Shown here: positions 1-9,600 of the stretch, piece after piece
How positions within the stretch are numbered: position 1 is the stretch's first letter
Layout of the letters: every line of letters starts with the position of its first letter
Source: Closterium sp. NIES-65
Taxonomy: Eukaryota; Streptophyta; Zygnematophyceae; Desmidiales; Closteriaceae
DNA length: 64,000 nt
NCBI GenBank assembly: GCA_948144175.1
Contig: CANXME010002160.1
Location: 310,001-374,000 of the forward strand
Direction of reading: 5' to 3'
Position numbers and translations under genes: made by a program
Notes under the pieces: model-generated
Database searches by the model: none
Told to the model about the DNA's origin: nothing
Seen by the model: only the letters and a program-made list of their open reading frames with translations

Positions 1-390
1 GGTCTTGCTGAGCGTCGTGAGCGTGCGTCTCGTCCTGCGTCGCCTGTTCGTGCTGCTCGCACTAGTGGTCGTACTGCGCGTCCGCGTCCTCCTGCGGTCC
101 CCGGCACACACCAGATGGCGCTGCGTCCTTCCACTGCTCCTCTGCGTGTCCCGTTGCCGTCTCCTCCAAAGTCCTCTCTTCCTACTCTTGCTGACCCGGA
201 GTCTGACTCTCTTCGTGCTGCTAGTCCTTCTGTCACGCGTCTCCTGGCCACTGTTGTCACTGACCCTTCCTTTGAGTCCACTGCTGCGTCTGCCCTAGTT
301 GCTGAGCTTGTTGACTTCGCTGCTCGCTGTCGTCTAGACTACGCTGCTAGTCTCGTTGCTGAGTCTGAGTCTGTCTGTCCTCCGTCCGTC
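1..390 (+). pseudogene. Copia pol linker between integrase and RT (element A)
   Basis: The frame starting at the edge reads the Ser/Pro/Arg/Ala-rich linker that joins integrase to RT in all type 1 copies here, through TVTRLLA-like, DPSFEST and SVCPPSVG. It breaks off at about 390, where the intact copies continue with GECALGTDVLED. No catalytic residues lie in this part. It is a fragment of a broken polyprotein. Confidence 0.75.
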
Positions 391-1461
391 GGGACCTGCA
401 ACACCAGCCCCCCCCCTGCCTCCCCCCCTTCTCCTCCATCTCTCTGCTGCGGGTGCAGCAGTGGGGGGAGGGTATGGGGGTGGCGGGTGTGGCCAACCTG
501 CTGTCGCCCGAGCGGCTCCTGCGCCCACCCTTCTCCTACCTCCCCCCTGCTGCGGGTGCAGCAGTGGGGGGGGAGGGGATCTGCGGCACCAGCCCCCCCC
601 CCCCCCCCCCCCTTCTCCTGCCTCTCCCTGCTGCGGTTGCAGCAGTGGGGGGGAGGGGATCTGCAGCACCAGCCCCCCCCCGCCCCCCCCCCCCCCTCCC
701 CCTTCTCCTCCATCCCCTGCTGCAGGTGCAGCAGTGGGGGAGGGTATGGGGGTGGCGGGTGTGGGTGCAACTACGGGGTGGCGGGTATGGGGGTGGCGGG
801 TTTGTGAACCCCCCCCTGCTCCTCCTCCTCCTCCGTCTCCCTGTGCTGCAGCTGCCGCTGAGGGGGGTGGGTGTGTGGGAGCCGAGGGAGTGGTGCTAGG
901 GGGGTGACGGGGGAGTGGAGTTAGGGGTTCAGCAGGGGGTGTGTGTCAAGGGTGTGGGTCAGTTGGAGGAGGTTATGTGGAGGTAGCTGTCGTGTCGCCT
1001 GCAACGCCTGTAGTCCATCGCCATTGCTTCGGTAGCCAGTGAGCCTGTTGCACCAATCGCCAGTGGGTCTGTTGCTCCTGCCGCTCGTCTATAGCCGCGG
1101 AGCCAGACACTCCAGTAGTCCGTCGCCCTTGCTTCGGTAGCCACTGAGTCAGCCGCTCCTGTGCCCGTGCCTCTGCACCTTCAGTCGTTGCCTCCCATCT
1201 TCTCTCCGTCCACAGTACTCTCCTCCTCCTCACTTGCCCTCTGTGATAGCCTCTAGCTTTGCTTGCCATTGTGAACCTACTCTATGAATGCTTGCTCTAC
1301 TGATTATACCCCACTTTGACAATGGGGGTGTGTCAGAATGTATTTGCTGTTTAGCCTGCGGTGGGGTACTCTGTAGTGAGTACAACCCAGTTTAGGGTTT
1401 GCTATTTGTATCCCAACTTTCTATAGTGAAACCTCTCATTCTTCCTTGTCGACTTTCCTCA
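391..1461 (+). mobile_element. Foreign block in A ending in a divergent short LTR
   Basis: About 1.07 kb replaces roughly 30 codons of element A's linker. Positions 400-780 hold about four copies of a roughly 95-bp unit with long C runs. Positions 980-1150 hold a second duplicated segment. At 1311-1330 there is a polypurine-like tract ending GGGGGTG, followed by TGTCA at 1331. An LTR-like 131 bp runs to CTCA at 1461 and shares the GTGGGGTA and TTAGGGTTT blocks of the other LTRs. I read it as the 3' end of another short-LTR copia with its coding part lost. No clean TSD is seen. Confidence 0.55.
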
Positions 1462-1519
1462 CCCAAAATTCTCTCGACACTCACTAGCCATGGCTCCTAA
1501 GTCACGCTAGTATTCTAAC

Positions 1520-3135
1520 ACTGATTGCCCCTGAGGGAGACCCGGATGCACCAGACATCCCGACTCCTCGATCGTACGCTGAGGCGATCGAGGGTCCCTA
1601 CTCATCTTAGTGGCAGTCGGCCATAGACGCAGAGATGGCTTCGTGGAAGTCCACAGGCACCTACATTGACGAGGTTCCCCCGCCTGGGGCGAACATCGTC
1701 AGTGGGATGTGGATCTTCAGGGTGAAGCGGCCGCCGGGTTCTCCGCCTGTCTTCAAGGCGCGTTACGTGGCTCGAGGCTTCAGTCAGCGGAAGGGAGTTG
1801 ACTACTTTCAGACCTTCTCTCCCACCTCGAAGATGACCACTCTTCGGATGCTGCTGCACATAGCCGCTCAGCACAACTACGAGCTTCACTCTCTTGACTT
1901 CAGCACGGCTTTCCTGCAGGGCAGCCTGCACGACGAGATCTGGCTGCGCCGCCCACCTGGCTTCACTGGGTCGTTTCCTCCTGGTACCCAGTGGAGCCTC
2001 CGGCGGCCAGTCTACGGTCTCCGCCAGGCGCCCCGTGAGTGGCACGACACACTGAGGACTACACTTGCGGCTCTTGGGTTTGCTCCTTCTACAGCCTACC
2101 TGTCACTGTTTCTGCGCACCGACACCTCTTTGCCGCCGTTCTACATCCTCGTGTATGTCGACGACTTGGTCTTTGCCACAGCTGACACTGCTAGAGTCGC
2201 CCACGTAAAGTCCGAGCTGCAGAAGAGACACACGTGCACAGACCTGGGTGAACTGCGCAGCTACCTTGGCTTGCAGATCACCCGGGACAGAGCACAGCGC
2301 ACCATTACCCTGACTCAGTCACACATGGTGCAGGTCCTTCAGTGCTTCGGCTTCACGTACTCCTCGCCTCAGGCCACTCCTCTGTCTACTCGCCACTCGC
2401 TCTCAGCTCTGCCTTCGGATGAGTCCGTAGAGCCGAGTGGCCCGTACCCAGAGCTTGTTGGCTGCCTCATGTACCTGATGACCTGCACACGACCTGACCT
2501 TGCATACCCTCTTAGCATCTTGGCACGCTATGTTGCTCCTGGGAGACACCAACCAGAGCACATGGCTGCAGCGAAGAGGGTGTTGCGCTACGTGTGCAGT
2601 ACGTCGGGCATGGGGCTAGTGCTTGGAGGGCGACGTCGAGTGGTCCTCACAGGTCACGCAGACGCTTCTTGGGCTGACGACCAGCCGACACAGCGGTCGT
2701 CACAGGGTTACACCTTCAGCCTTGGCTCCGGCTCTGTTTCGTGGCGGTCTACCCGCTCGTCCTCTGTTCTCACCTCCAGCTGTGAGGCTGAGATCTACGC
2801 AGGGGCCATGGCTGCACAGGAGCTACGCTGGCTCACCTACCTGCTGACTGACCTAGGAGAGCCGCCTCGTTCTCCTCCAGTTCTGTATTTTAGACAACAA
2901 GGCCATGCTGGCCTTGTGTCGGGAGCACAGACTGGAGCACAGAACGAAGCATATTGCTCTTCGCTACTTCCTGGCTCGTGAGTTGCAGGAGCGTGGTCAG
3001 CTCCGCCTCACCTACGTGGCCTCTGAGGCCAACACTGCTGATATCTTTACCAAGGCCCTTCCGCCTTGTGATCATCAGCGCTTCTGTGCTATGCTAGGTC
3101 TTGTGCCTACTTGGCCTCACTTGCTCACTTCTTGA
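1520..3135 (+). pseudogene. Copia reverse transcriptase-RNase H (element A, broken)
   Basis: Type 1 RT and RNase H. Visible motifs are WKSTGTY, MWIFRVKRPPG, the active-site block YVDDLVFA near 2155, and the RNase H motifs HADASWAD and CEAEIYAG. The frame ends with TGA at 3133-3135. Lesions are an amber codon at 1608-1610 where the other copies have CAG (Gln), and a one-base insertion near 2889 in the block that normally reads LYVDNKA. The RT would use retroelement RNA in a cytoplasmic particle; this copy cannot make a full-length product. Confidence 0.85.
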
Positions 3136-3334
3136 CCTTGTTTGTACTGTACTCTTTCTATACCTGCACTTGCTTGTTTACCTTTATATATATGATCTTG
3201 CATGTGAACTGGCCTTGTGGCCTTGCTCTTGTGCTCGGACTGTGTGGTGACGTTGTGATCCACCCTGAGCTTGCCTTGCTTTGCTTGACTGGTCTTGTGA
3301 CCCCTTGTTCTCCCCCACTTTGCCTATGGGGGTG
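3136..3334 (+). promoter_or_regulatory. 3' non-coding region and polypurine tract (element A)
   Basis: About 200 bp between the pol stop and the 3' LTR are conserved in every type 1 copy. They contain a short TATATA run, the block GCATGTGAACTGGCC, a GGTCTTGTGACC hairpin and finally CCTATGGGGGTG, which abuts TGTCA of the LTR. The last G-rich stretch is the expected plus-strand priming site. Confidence 0.7.
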
Positions 3335-3434
3335 TGTCAGGCATATATGCTATAGTTTGTGTAGGCTGTAGTGGGGCAGTTCATATGGGGTACAACACTT
3401 TAGGGTTTACTACTTGTACTCCTCATTCTGCTCA
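3335..3434 (+). repeat. 3' LTR of element A
   Basis: Begins TGTCAGG directly after the polypurine tract and ends CTCA at 3434. At about 100 bp it is shorter than the 122-134 bp of the other type 1 LTRs, with its end apparently shortened. It carries the shared GTGTAGGCTGTAGTGGGG core. Confidence 0.7.
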
Positions 3435-5009
3435 ATGCATGCCTCCTTCGTTTCTTATCACCACCACATCGTCATCGTCGCTTTCGTGGCCAGGTGAGGA
3501 TGTGCTTGGTTTGGTTTGGCAGCGAGATGGTCCAGACGCGGGCGCGTCGTCGCTGTCGTCGTCGTCCGTGGGAGGGCGAGGCGGGACACCGGGATGATCG
3601 TCGGTGTCGTTGCGATCGAGTGCTGCTGCTGCTGCTTCATCCTCAGGAGATGCGAAGCTGCGACCGCTGTTGACGTAGCAACGAGCTTCATTGCAACGTT
3701 CCTCCTCGACCCACTGTTTCAAGGAAAGTCGCTCGTAGAAGAGAACATCACGCGCGGGAACGACCTCCTTGCTATCGATGTCGAGAATGAGCCAGCCTTT
3801 GTGCTCATTGCTGAGGCCCAAGTGAATTCCCCAGCGCGCGCGGTGAACGAACTTCCCAATTGTGGCTGAGGTCGGCTGATACTGCACCATGCACCCCCAC
3901 ACCCTCAGCATGGAAGGGTCTCCCCTTGAGCCGGTCCACTTCATGTGCGAGGATAGATTGTCTCTGTTAGCCGTGGTGGAGAGTAGGTTGTGCAGGCGCA
4001 CTGCGTGGTTCATGGCGTACGGCCAGTATTTCTTGGGTAGGCCGGACTGGTTCATGAGGGCGCGTACTTTTGTCATGAGGGTATGGTTAACCCTCTCTGC
4101 GACGCCTTGCTGCTGGTGAGCGTAGGGGAGAGAGATCTCATGTTTGATTCCCTTTTCGGTGAGGACGCTCTCCAGTTCATTGCTGTGGAATTCCTTGGCT
4201 CCGTTGCTCTACCAAATTTTCAGCTTCCTCCCCGATTGCCGTTGCGCGTGTGCGAGCCAGGTGCAGAAGACTTCTGGGGCTTTGGAGCGAGCATCGACGT
4301 TGGCGATCCACACGTGACGTGAGTAGGCGTCGATGAAGGTGAGAGTGTACTTCTCACCATTGAGAACGTCGAAGGTGAGCAAGATGAAATCGCTGTACAC
4401 TTTCTCCAGCTTCTTGTAACGGTTGGTGCTTAGCTCCAGAGAGGGGTAGGCGCTGTGTGAAAGAGCGGCTATGGGGCAGACGGTGCATGTGACGAGATGT
4501 GCGGTGTTGTGTGGTTCTGTGCCATCAGGGCGCAGCAAGGCTCCTGGTAGAAAAACCTTGGCGCGGAGACAATTGGCAAGGGTCTGTCGCGAGGGGTGGC
4601 CGAGCCTCTGGTGCCGGAGATCGTCTTCCGCACGAATGCCACTGGTGCGCATGTAGCGAGCGTGATGCGCTGCTGCTTCTGCTTCCGTCTCTTGCGGAAT
4701 CTGGAGCGGGAGTTCTTCCTCTTCTCCTGGTTTTGCTTCATTGTCCGGCTCCTCTGCTTCTGTTTTTATTGCCATTTCCTCTTCTGCATGTGCTGTCGTA
4801 AGGTAGAGCGCCAAGAGTTCACGGTCGAGGATGATGTTAAGCAGAGTCGTCGTGCCTTCGATGAAGCAAGCGAACGGATCTAAGCGAAAGATTGGACCAA
4901 GGCAGTCATGTGGGGGAGTTGGTGGCACATTCCCCTCCTCAATCTTCGACCAGGGATCATTCCAACGATAAGGTGAGCTGGGAGGCGAGCGAGCACGTGG
5001 GGGGCGTCC
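3435..5009 (-). pseudogene. Element B: copia integrase region, probably pol of element D
   Basis: Minus-strand type 2 copia. From right to left it reads an acidic spacer, the GAG-pre-integrase block HQRLGHPSRQT with CTVCPIA (the HHCC zinc site), the integrase start VYSDFILLTFD and LTFIDAYSRHVW. After one break near 4200 come EISLPYAHQQQGVAERVN, WGCMVQYQP and an acidic C-terminal tail. Both ends abut outer ends of other elements' 3' LTRs. Strand, subfamily and missing content all fit it being the continuation of the gag-protease part at 23037-24700, making D and B one element split by C, F and E. The join is an inference. Confidence 0.75.
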
Positions 5010-5141
5010 TGACGAGAAGTGAGAATGGAATGGATGTACTATGAAACAGTTGGGTACAAGTACTAACCCTAATTGGGTTGTACCCCTTATGGGCTACCCC
5101 ACTACAGCCTACACAAATGTATAAGCTATAATGTTCTGACA
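5010..5141 (-). repeat. 3' LTR of element C
   Basis: 132 bp, read on the minus strand from TGTCAGAACATT at 5141 to TCGTCA at 5010. It is followed upstream on the element by the GGGGGTG polypurine tract (about 5142-5160). Same length and core as the LTRs of F and I. Confidence 0.85.
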
Positions 5142-5379
5142 CACCCCCATAGGCAAAGTGGGGGAGAACAAGTGGTCACAAGACCAGTCAAGCAAAGCAA
5201 AGCAAGCTCAGGGTGGATCACAAAGTCACCACACAGTCCAAGCAAAAGAGTAAGGCCACAAGGCCAGTTCACATGCAAGGTCATATATATAAAGGTAAAA
5301 CAAGGAAGGGCAGGTATAGAAAGAAGACAGTACACACAAGATCAAGAAGTGAGCAAGTGAGGCCATGTAGGCACAAGAC
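5142..5379 (-). promoter_or_regulatory. Polypurine tract and 3' non-coding region (element C)
   Basis: Mirror of the region after the pol stop in the other copies: TATATA run, the GTGAACTGGCC block and CCTATGGGGGTG next to the LTR. Confidence 0.65.
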
Positions 5380-7114
5380 CTAGCACAGTACAGAAGCGCT
5401 GATGATTACAAGGCGGAAGGTGAAGATATCAGCAGTGTTGGCCTCAGAGGCCACGTAGGTGAGGCAAAGCTGACCACGCTGCTGCAGCTCACGAGACAGG
5501 AAGTAGCGGAGAGCAATGTGCTTCGTTCTGTGCTTTAGTCTGTGCTCCCGACACAAGACCAACATGGCCTTGTTGTCTACGTACAGAACTGGAGGAGAAC
5601 GAGGCGGCTCTCCTAGGTCAGTCAGCAAGTAGGTGAGCCAGCGTAGCTCCTGTGCAGCCATGGCCCCTGCGTAGATCTCAGCCTCACAGCTGCAGCCGAG
5701 AACAGAGGACGAGCGGGTAGACCGCCACGAAACAGAGCCGGAGCCAAGGCTGAAGGTGTAACCCTGTGACGACCGCTGCGTAGCCTGGTCGTCAGCCCAA
5801 GAAGCGTCAGCGTGACCTGTGAGGACTACTCGACGTCGCCCTCCAAGCACTAGCCCCATGCCCGACGTACTGCACACGTAGCGCAACACCCTCTTCGCTG
5901 CAGCCATGTGCTCTGGTCGGTGTCTCCCAGGAGCAACATAGCGTGCCAAGATGCTAAGAGGGTATGCAAGGTCAGGTCGTGTGCAGGTCATCAGGTACAT
6001 GAGGCAGCCAACAAGCTCTGGGTACGGGCCACTCGACTCTACGGACTCATCCGAAGGCAGAGCTGAGAGCGAGTGGCGAGTAGACAGAGGAGTGGCCTGA
6101 GGCGAGGAGTACGTGAAGCCGAAGCGCTGAAGGACCTGCTGCACCATGTGTGACTGAGTCAAGGTAATAGTGCGCTGTGCTCTGTCTCGGGTGATCTGCA
6201 AGCCAAGGCAGCTGCGCAGTTCACCCAGGTCTGTGCACGTGTGTCTCTTCTGCAGCTCGGACTTCACGTGGGCGAGTCCAGCAGTGTCAACAGTGGCAAA
6301 GACCAGGTCGTCGACGTACACGAGGATGTAGAACGGTGGCAAAGAGGTGTCGGTGCGTAGAAACAACGACGGGTCGGCTGTAGAAGGACCAAACCCAAGA
6401 GCCGCAAGTGTAGTCCTCAGTGTGTCGTGCCACTCACGGGGCGCCTGGCGGAGACCGTAGACTGGCCGCCGGAGGCTCCACTGGGTGCCAGGAGGAAACG
6501 ACCTAGTGAAGCCAGGAGGGCGGCGCAGCCAGATCTCCTCGTGCAGGCTGCCCTGCAGGAAAGCAGTGCTGAAGTCAAGAGAGTGAAGCTCGTAGTCGCG
6601 CTGAGCGGCTATGTGCAGCAGCATCCGAAGAGTGGTCATCTTCGGGGTGGGAGAGAAGGTCTGAAAGTAGTCAACTCCCTGCCGCTGACTGAAGCCTCGA
6701 GCCACGTAACGCGCCTTGAAGACAGGCGGAGAGCACGGCGGCCGCTTCACCCTGAAGATCCACATCCCACTGACGATGTTCACCCCAGGTGGGGGAACCT
6801 TGTCAACGTAGGTGCCTGTGGACTTCCAGGAAGCCATCTCTGTGTCCATAGCTACCTGCCACTGAGAGGAGTAGGGACCCTCTATCGCCTTCGCGTAGGA
6901 GCGCGGAGTCGGGATGTCAAGTGCATCCGGGTCTCCCTCAGGGGTAAGCCATCTCTGCATCCATGGCCGACTGCCACTGAGAGGAGTATGGACCCTCGAT
7001 CGCCTCAGCGTACGATCGAGGAGTCGGGATGTCTGGTGCATTCGGGTCTCCCTCAGGGGCAATCAGCGTGGACACGAGATGGGGTAAAGCAGCCGCAAAG
7101 CACTGGAACTCCTC
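5380..7114 (-). pseudogene. Copia RT-RNase H (element C, broken)
   Basis: A long open stretch of about 560 codons covers RT (MWIFRVKRPP, YVDDLVFA near 6320) and RNase H (HADASWAD, CEAEIYAG, YVDNKAML). A deletion removes the KALAPCDHQRF block near 5425, so the C-terminus is out of frame. Just before RT a segment of about 120 bp is present twice in tandem (about 6830-7060): EGDPDA..DIPTPRSYA..IEGPYSSQW occurs in two diverged versions. An amber codon at 7115-7117 replaces a conserved Gln. Confidence 0.85.
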
Positions 7115-7117
7115 CTA

Positions 7118-9266
7118 CCTGTCCTCAAGGACGTCCGTGCTAAGAGCACACTCACCCCTGACGGACGGAGGACAGACAGACTCAGACTCAGCAACAAGAC
7201 TGGCAGCGTAGTCTAGACGACAGCGAGTAGCGAAGTCGACAAGCTCAGCAACGAGAGCAGACGCAGCAGCAGACTCAAAGGAAGGGTAAGTGACGACAAT
7301 AGCAAGAAGGCGCGTGACCGAAGGACTAGCAGCACGAAGGGAGTCAGACTCCGGGTCAGCAAGAGAAGGAAGAGAGGACTCTGGAGGAGACGGCAACGGG
7401 ACACGCAGAGGAGCAATGGAAGGACGCAGTGCCATCTGGTGTGTGCCGAGGACCGCAGGAGGACGCGGACGCGCAGTACGACCACTAGTGCGAGCAGCAC
7501 GAACAGGTGACGCCGGACAAGACGCAGGCTCACGACGCTCAGCAAGACCTCCAGTAGGACCAGTGTAGGGAGAAAGAGCAGGTAGAGGGGAGGGGGGCGC
7601 TAACTGTGAACACGACTGGACAGGCGATGACACTTTAGGGGAGGAGCAGTAGAGGGCGGGAGACCAAGAACCTGCTCCAGGAGCGGAACGAAGTACGGCC
7701 TCGGCCGCGCAGCGCCTCTAGAACCAGCAAGTAGGGCACCAGTACCCCCAACGGCAGCACCAGCGCCAGCAGAACCTCCAGCTCCAACAGCGCCAACTCC
7801 AGTACCCTCAGAAGCACCAGCGCCAGCAGCAGCGCCAGCGCCAACACCCCCAGCAGCTCCAGCTCCAGCAGCACCAACTCCAGTAGGACCGTCAGCACCA
7901 ACTGCCTCAGCAGCACCCCCACACGCACCAGCACCAGTAGAAACACCAGCGCCAACACCCCCAGCAGCTCCAGCTCCAGCGGCACCAACTCCAGTAGGAC
8001 TGTCAGCACCAGCTGCCTCAGCAGCACCCCCAGACGCACCAGCATCAGTAGAAACACCAGCGCCAACACCCCCAGCAGCTCCAGCTCCAGCAGCACCAAC
8101 TCCAGTAGGACCGTCAGCACCAGCTGCCTCAGCAGCACCCCCAGACGCATCAGCACCAGTAGAAACACCAGCGCCAACACCCCTAGACTCAGCAGCACAT
8201 CTCCAGTGGTGGGCGAACCACACGCGCAGCTCCTGTGGAGAGAGCGGCTCCCGCCTCGACGAAGTACCGCCGGCGGCCACACGAGCAGACCCAGCACCCC
8301 CAGGCTCCGCACCCCCAGACCCGGCTCCCGCAGACCCGGCACCCGCAGGCTCAGCACCTCTAGCAGCACCAGAGTCTACAGCTACCTCGACAGGCTCGAC
8401 TGCGTCTACCTGGGACACACCTGAAGGGGCAGGACCCTGCGGAGGGTGGGGGTCTACCTGAGTAGCACCTGGCGCAAGGAAGAGCGGCGGCGGGGGGAGG
8501 GGCGCAGTGCGGTAGGGGAAGAGACAATAGTAAGGCACCGACTCGTCAAAGGTGACGTCCTGGGAGGACAGAACACAGCGCGTGGTGGGGTGGTAAAACT
8601 GCCAGCGAGGCACGTCAGGGGGGAAGCCAAGGAAGACGCAAGGAACAACACGGGGGGACAGCTTGTCCGCAGACAAGTCGCGGACAAACGCCCGAGATCC
8701 CCAGACCCGAAACGCAGACGCATCGCCAACCTTCCCTGTCCATCGTAAGGCGGGGGAGGTCTCTGGCAAGGAGACACGGGGCTGAAGGTTGAGCTGATGC
8801 GCGGCGTACAGAACCGCAAACGGCCACAGAAAATGGGGGGCAGCCGCATGCATCATGGACGTATGCGCGACGTCCATGACCATGCCAATGCGGCGCTCAG
8901 CAATCCCATTTTGCTGTGGAGAGGCCGGAAGCGTGAAGGTCTGGCCGATGCCCTGTGCACGACAGAAGGCTCCCAGACGGGCAGAGGAAAACTCCCCTCC
9001 TCTGTCCGAGTGCAGACGCAAAACAGGAAAGTCCGAGCCGAAACTCTCTCTGAGCTGGAGACGAGCTGCGCGGATCTAGTCCATCAACACCTCAGTGACG
9101 TCACCCTTGCTGCGCAAGGGGAAGACTTTGGTGTAACGCGAGTAGTCGTCAACGACCAGCAAAAAGTACCGCTCTCTCCCCTGCCCACGGACGCGGGCTG
9201 GGCCCCACACGTCCATGTGTAGAGTCTGCAGCGGAGCCTCTGTCGGAGGAAACTTGGAGGAGTGAG
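7118..9266 (-). pseudogene. Copia integrase and linker (element C, broken)
   Basis: Integrase core with LRLHSDRGGEFSSA and NGIAERRIG (the second D and the E of DDE). LSADKLSP and DVTFDESVPYY follow. The linker has LSPQELRVWFAHHW and long Gly/Ala/Val-rich repeats of about 100 bp (7750-8190). A Trp-to-amber change lies at 9076-9078. A frameshift near 7615 separates the linker from the Ser/Pro/Arg part. The stretch between the first catalytic D and the zinc site is cut by element F. Confidence 0.8.
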
Positions 9267-9271
9267 GGGCG

Positions 9272-9403
9272 TGAGAAAGTACGAACGAGAAGTGAAATGA
9301 CTATGAACGAAGTGAGTACAAATAGGAAACCCTAATTGGGTTGTACCCCCTATGGGATACCCCACTATAGCCTACAGAAACAAGTAAGCTATAAGTTCTG
9401 ACA
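9272..9403 (-). repeat. 3' LTR of element F
   Basis: Minus strand, from TGTCAGAACTTATAG at 9403 to TTTCTCA at 9272. Contains GTAGGCTATAGTGGGGTA, a CCCATAGGGGGTAC block and AATTAGGGTTTCC, the complement of a plant telo-box. Confidence 0.95.
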
Positions 9404-9600
9404 CACCCCCATAGGCAAAGTGGGGGAGAACAAGGGGTCACAAGACCGGTCAAGCAAAGCAAAGCAAAGCTCAGGGTGGATCACAAAGTCACCACGCATT
9501 CCGAGCACAAGTTCAAAGGCCACAAGGCCAGTTCACATGCAAGATCATATATAGAGATATACAAGAGCAAGAGTATATATATGCGAAAGTACAAGCAAGG
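9404..9600 (-). promoter_or_regulatory. Polypurine tract and 3' non-coding region (element F)
   Basis: CCTATGGGGGTG adjoins the LTR at about 9404-9415. Upstream on the element are the GGTCTTGTGACC hairpin, the GTGAACTGGCC block and TATA runs (9545-9585), as in all sister copies. Confidence 0.7.

Larger units (their letters stand above)
1..3434 (+). mobile_element. Element A: Ty1/copia, 3' part, 5' end outside window
   Basis: Type 1 copia element entered from the left edge. It reads the integrase-RT linker, then RT and RNase H, a 3' non-coding tract, a polypurine tract and a 3' LTR ending at 3434. Position 3435 continues the minus-strand integrase of element B, so A is probably inserted in B; the matching left end lies outside the window and the TSD cannot be tested. 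A foreign block (391-1461) interrupts its coding region. Confidence 0.85.
5010..9271 (-). mobile_element. Element C, 3' half (type 1 copia)
   Basis: Minus-strand element running from its 3' LTR (5010-5141) through RNase H, RT, linker and integrase to 9271, where element F is inserted. It resumes at 16849 after F; GGGCG is duplicated on both sides (9267-9271 and 16849-16853), which proves the split. The 5' LTR is missing. Confidence 0.9.
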
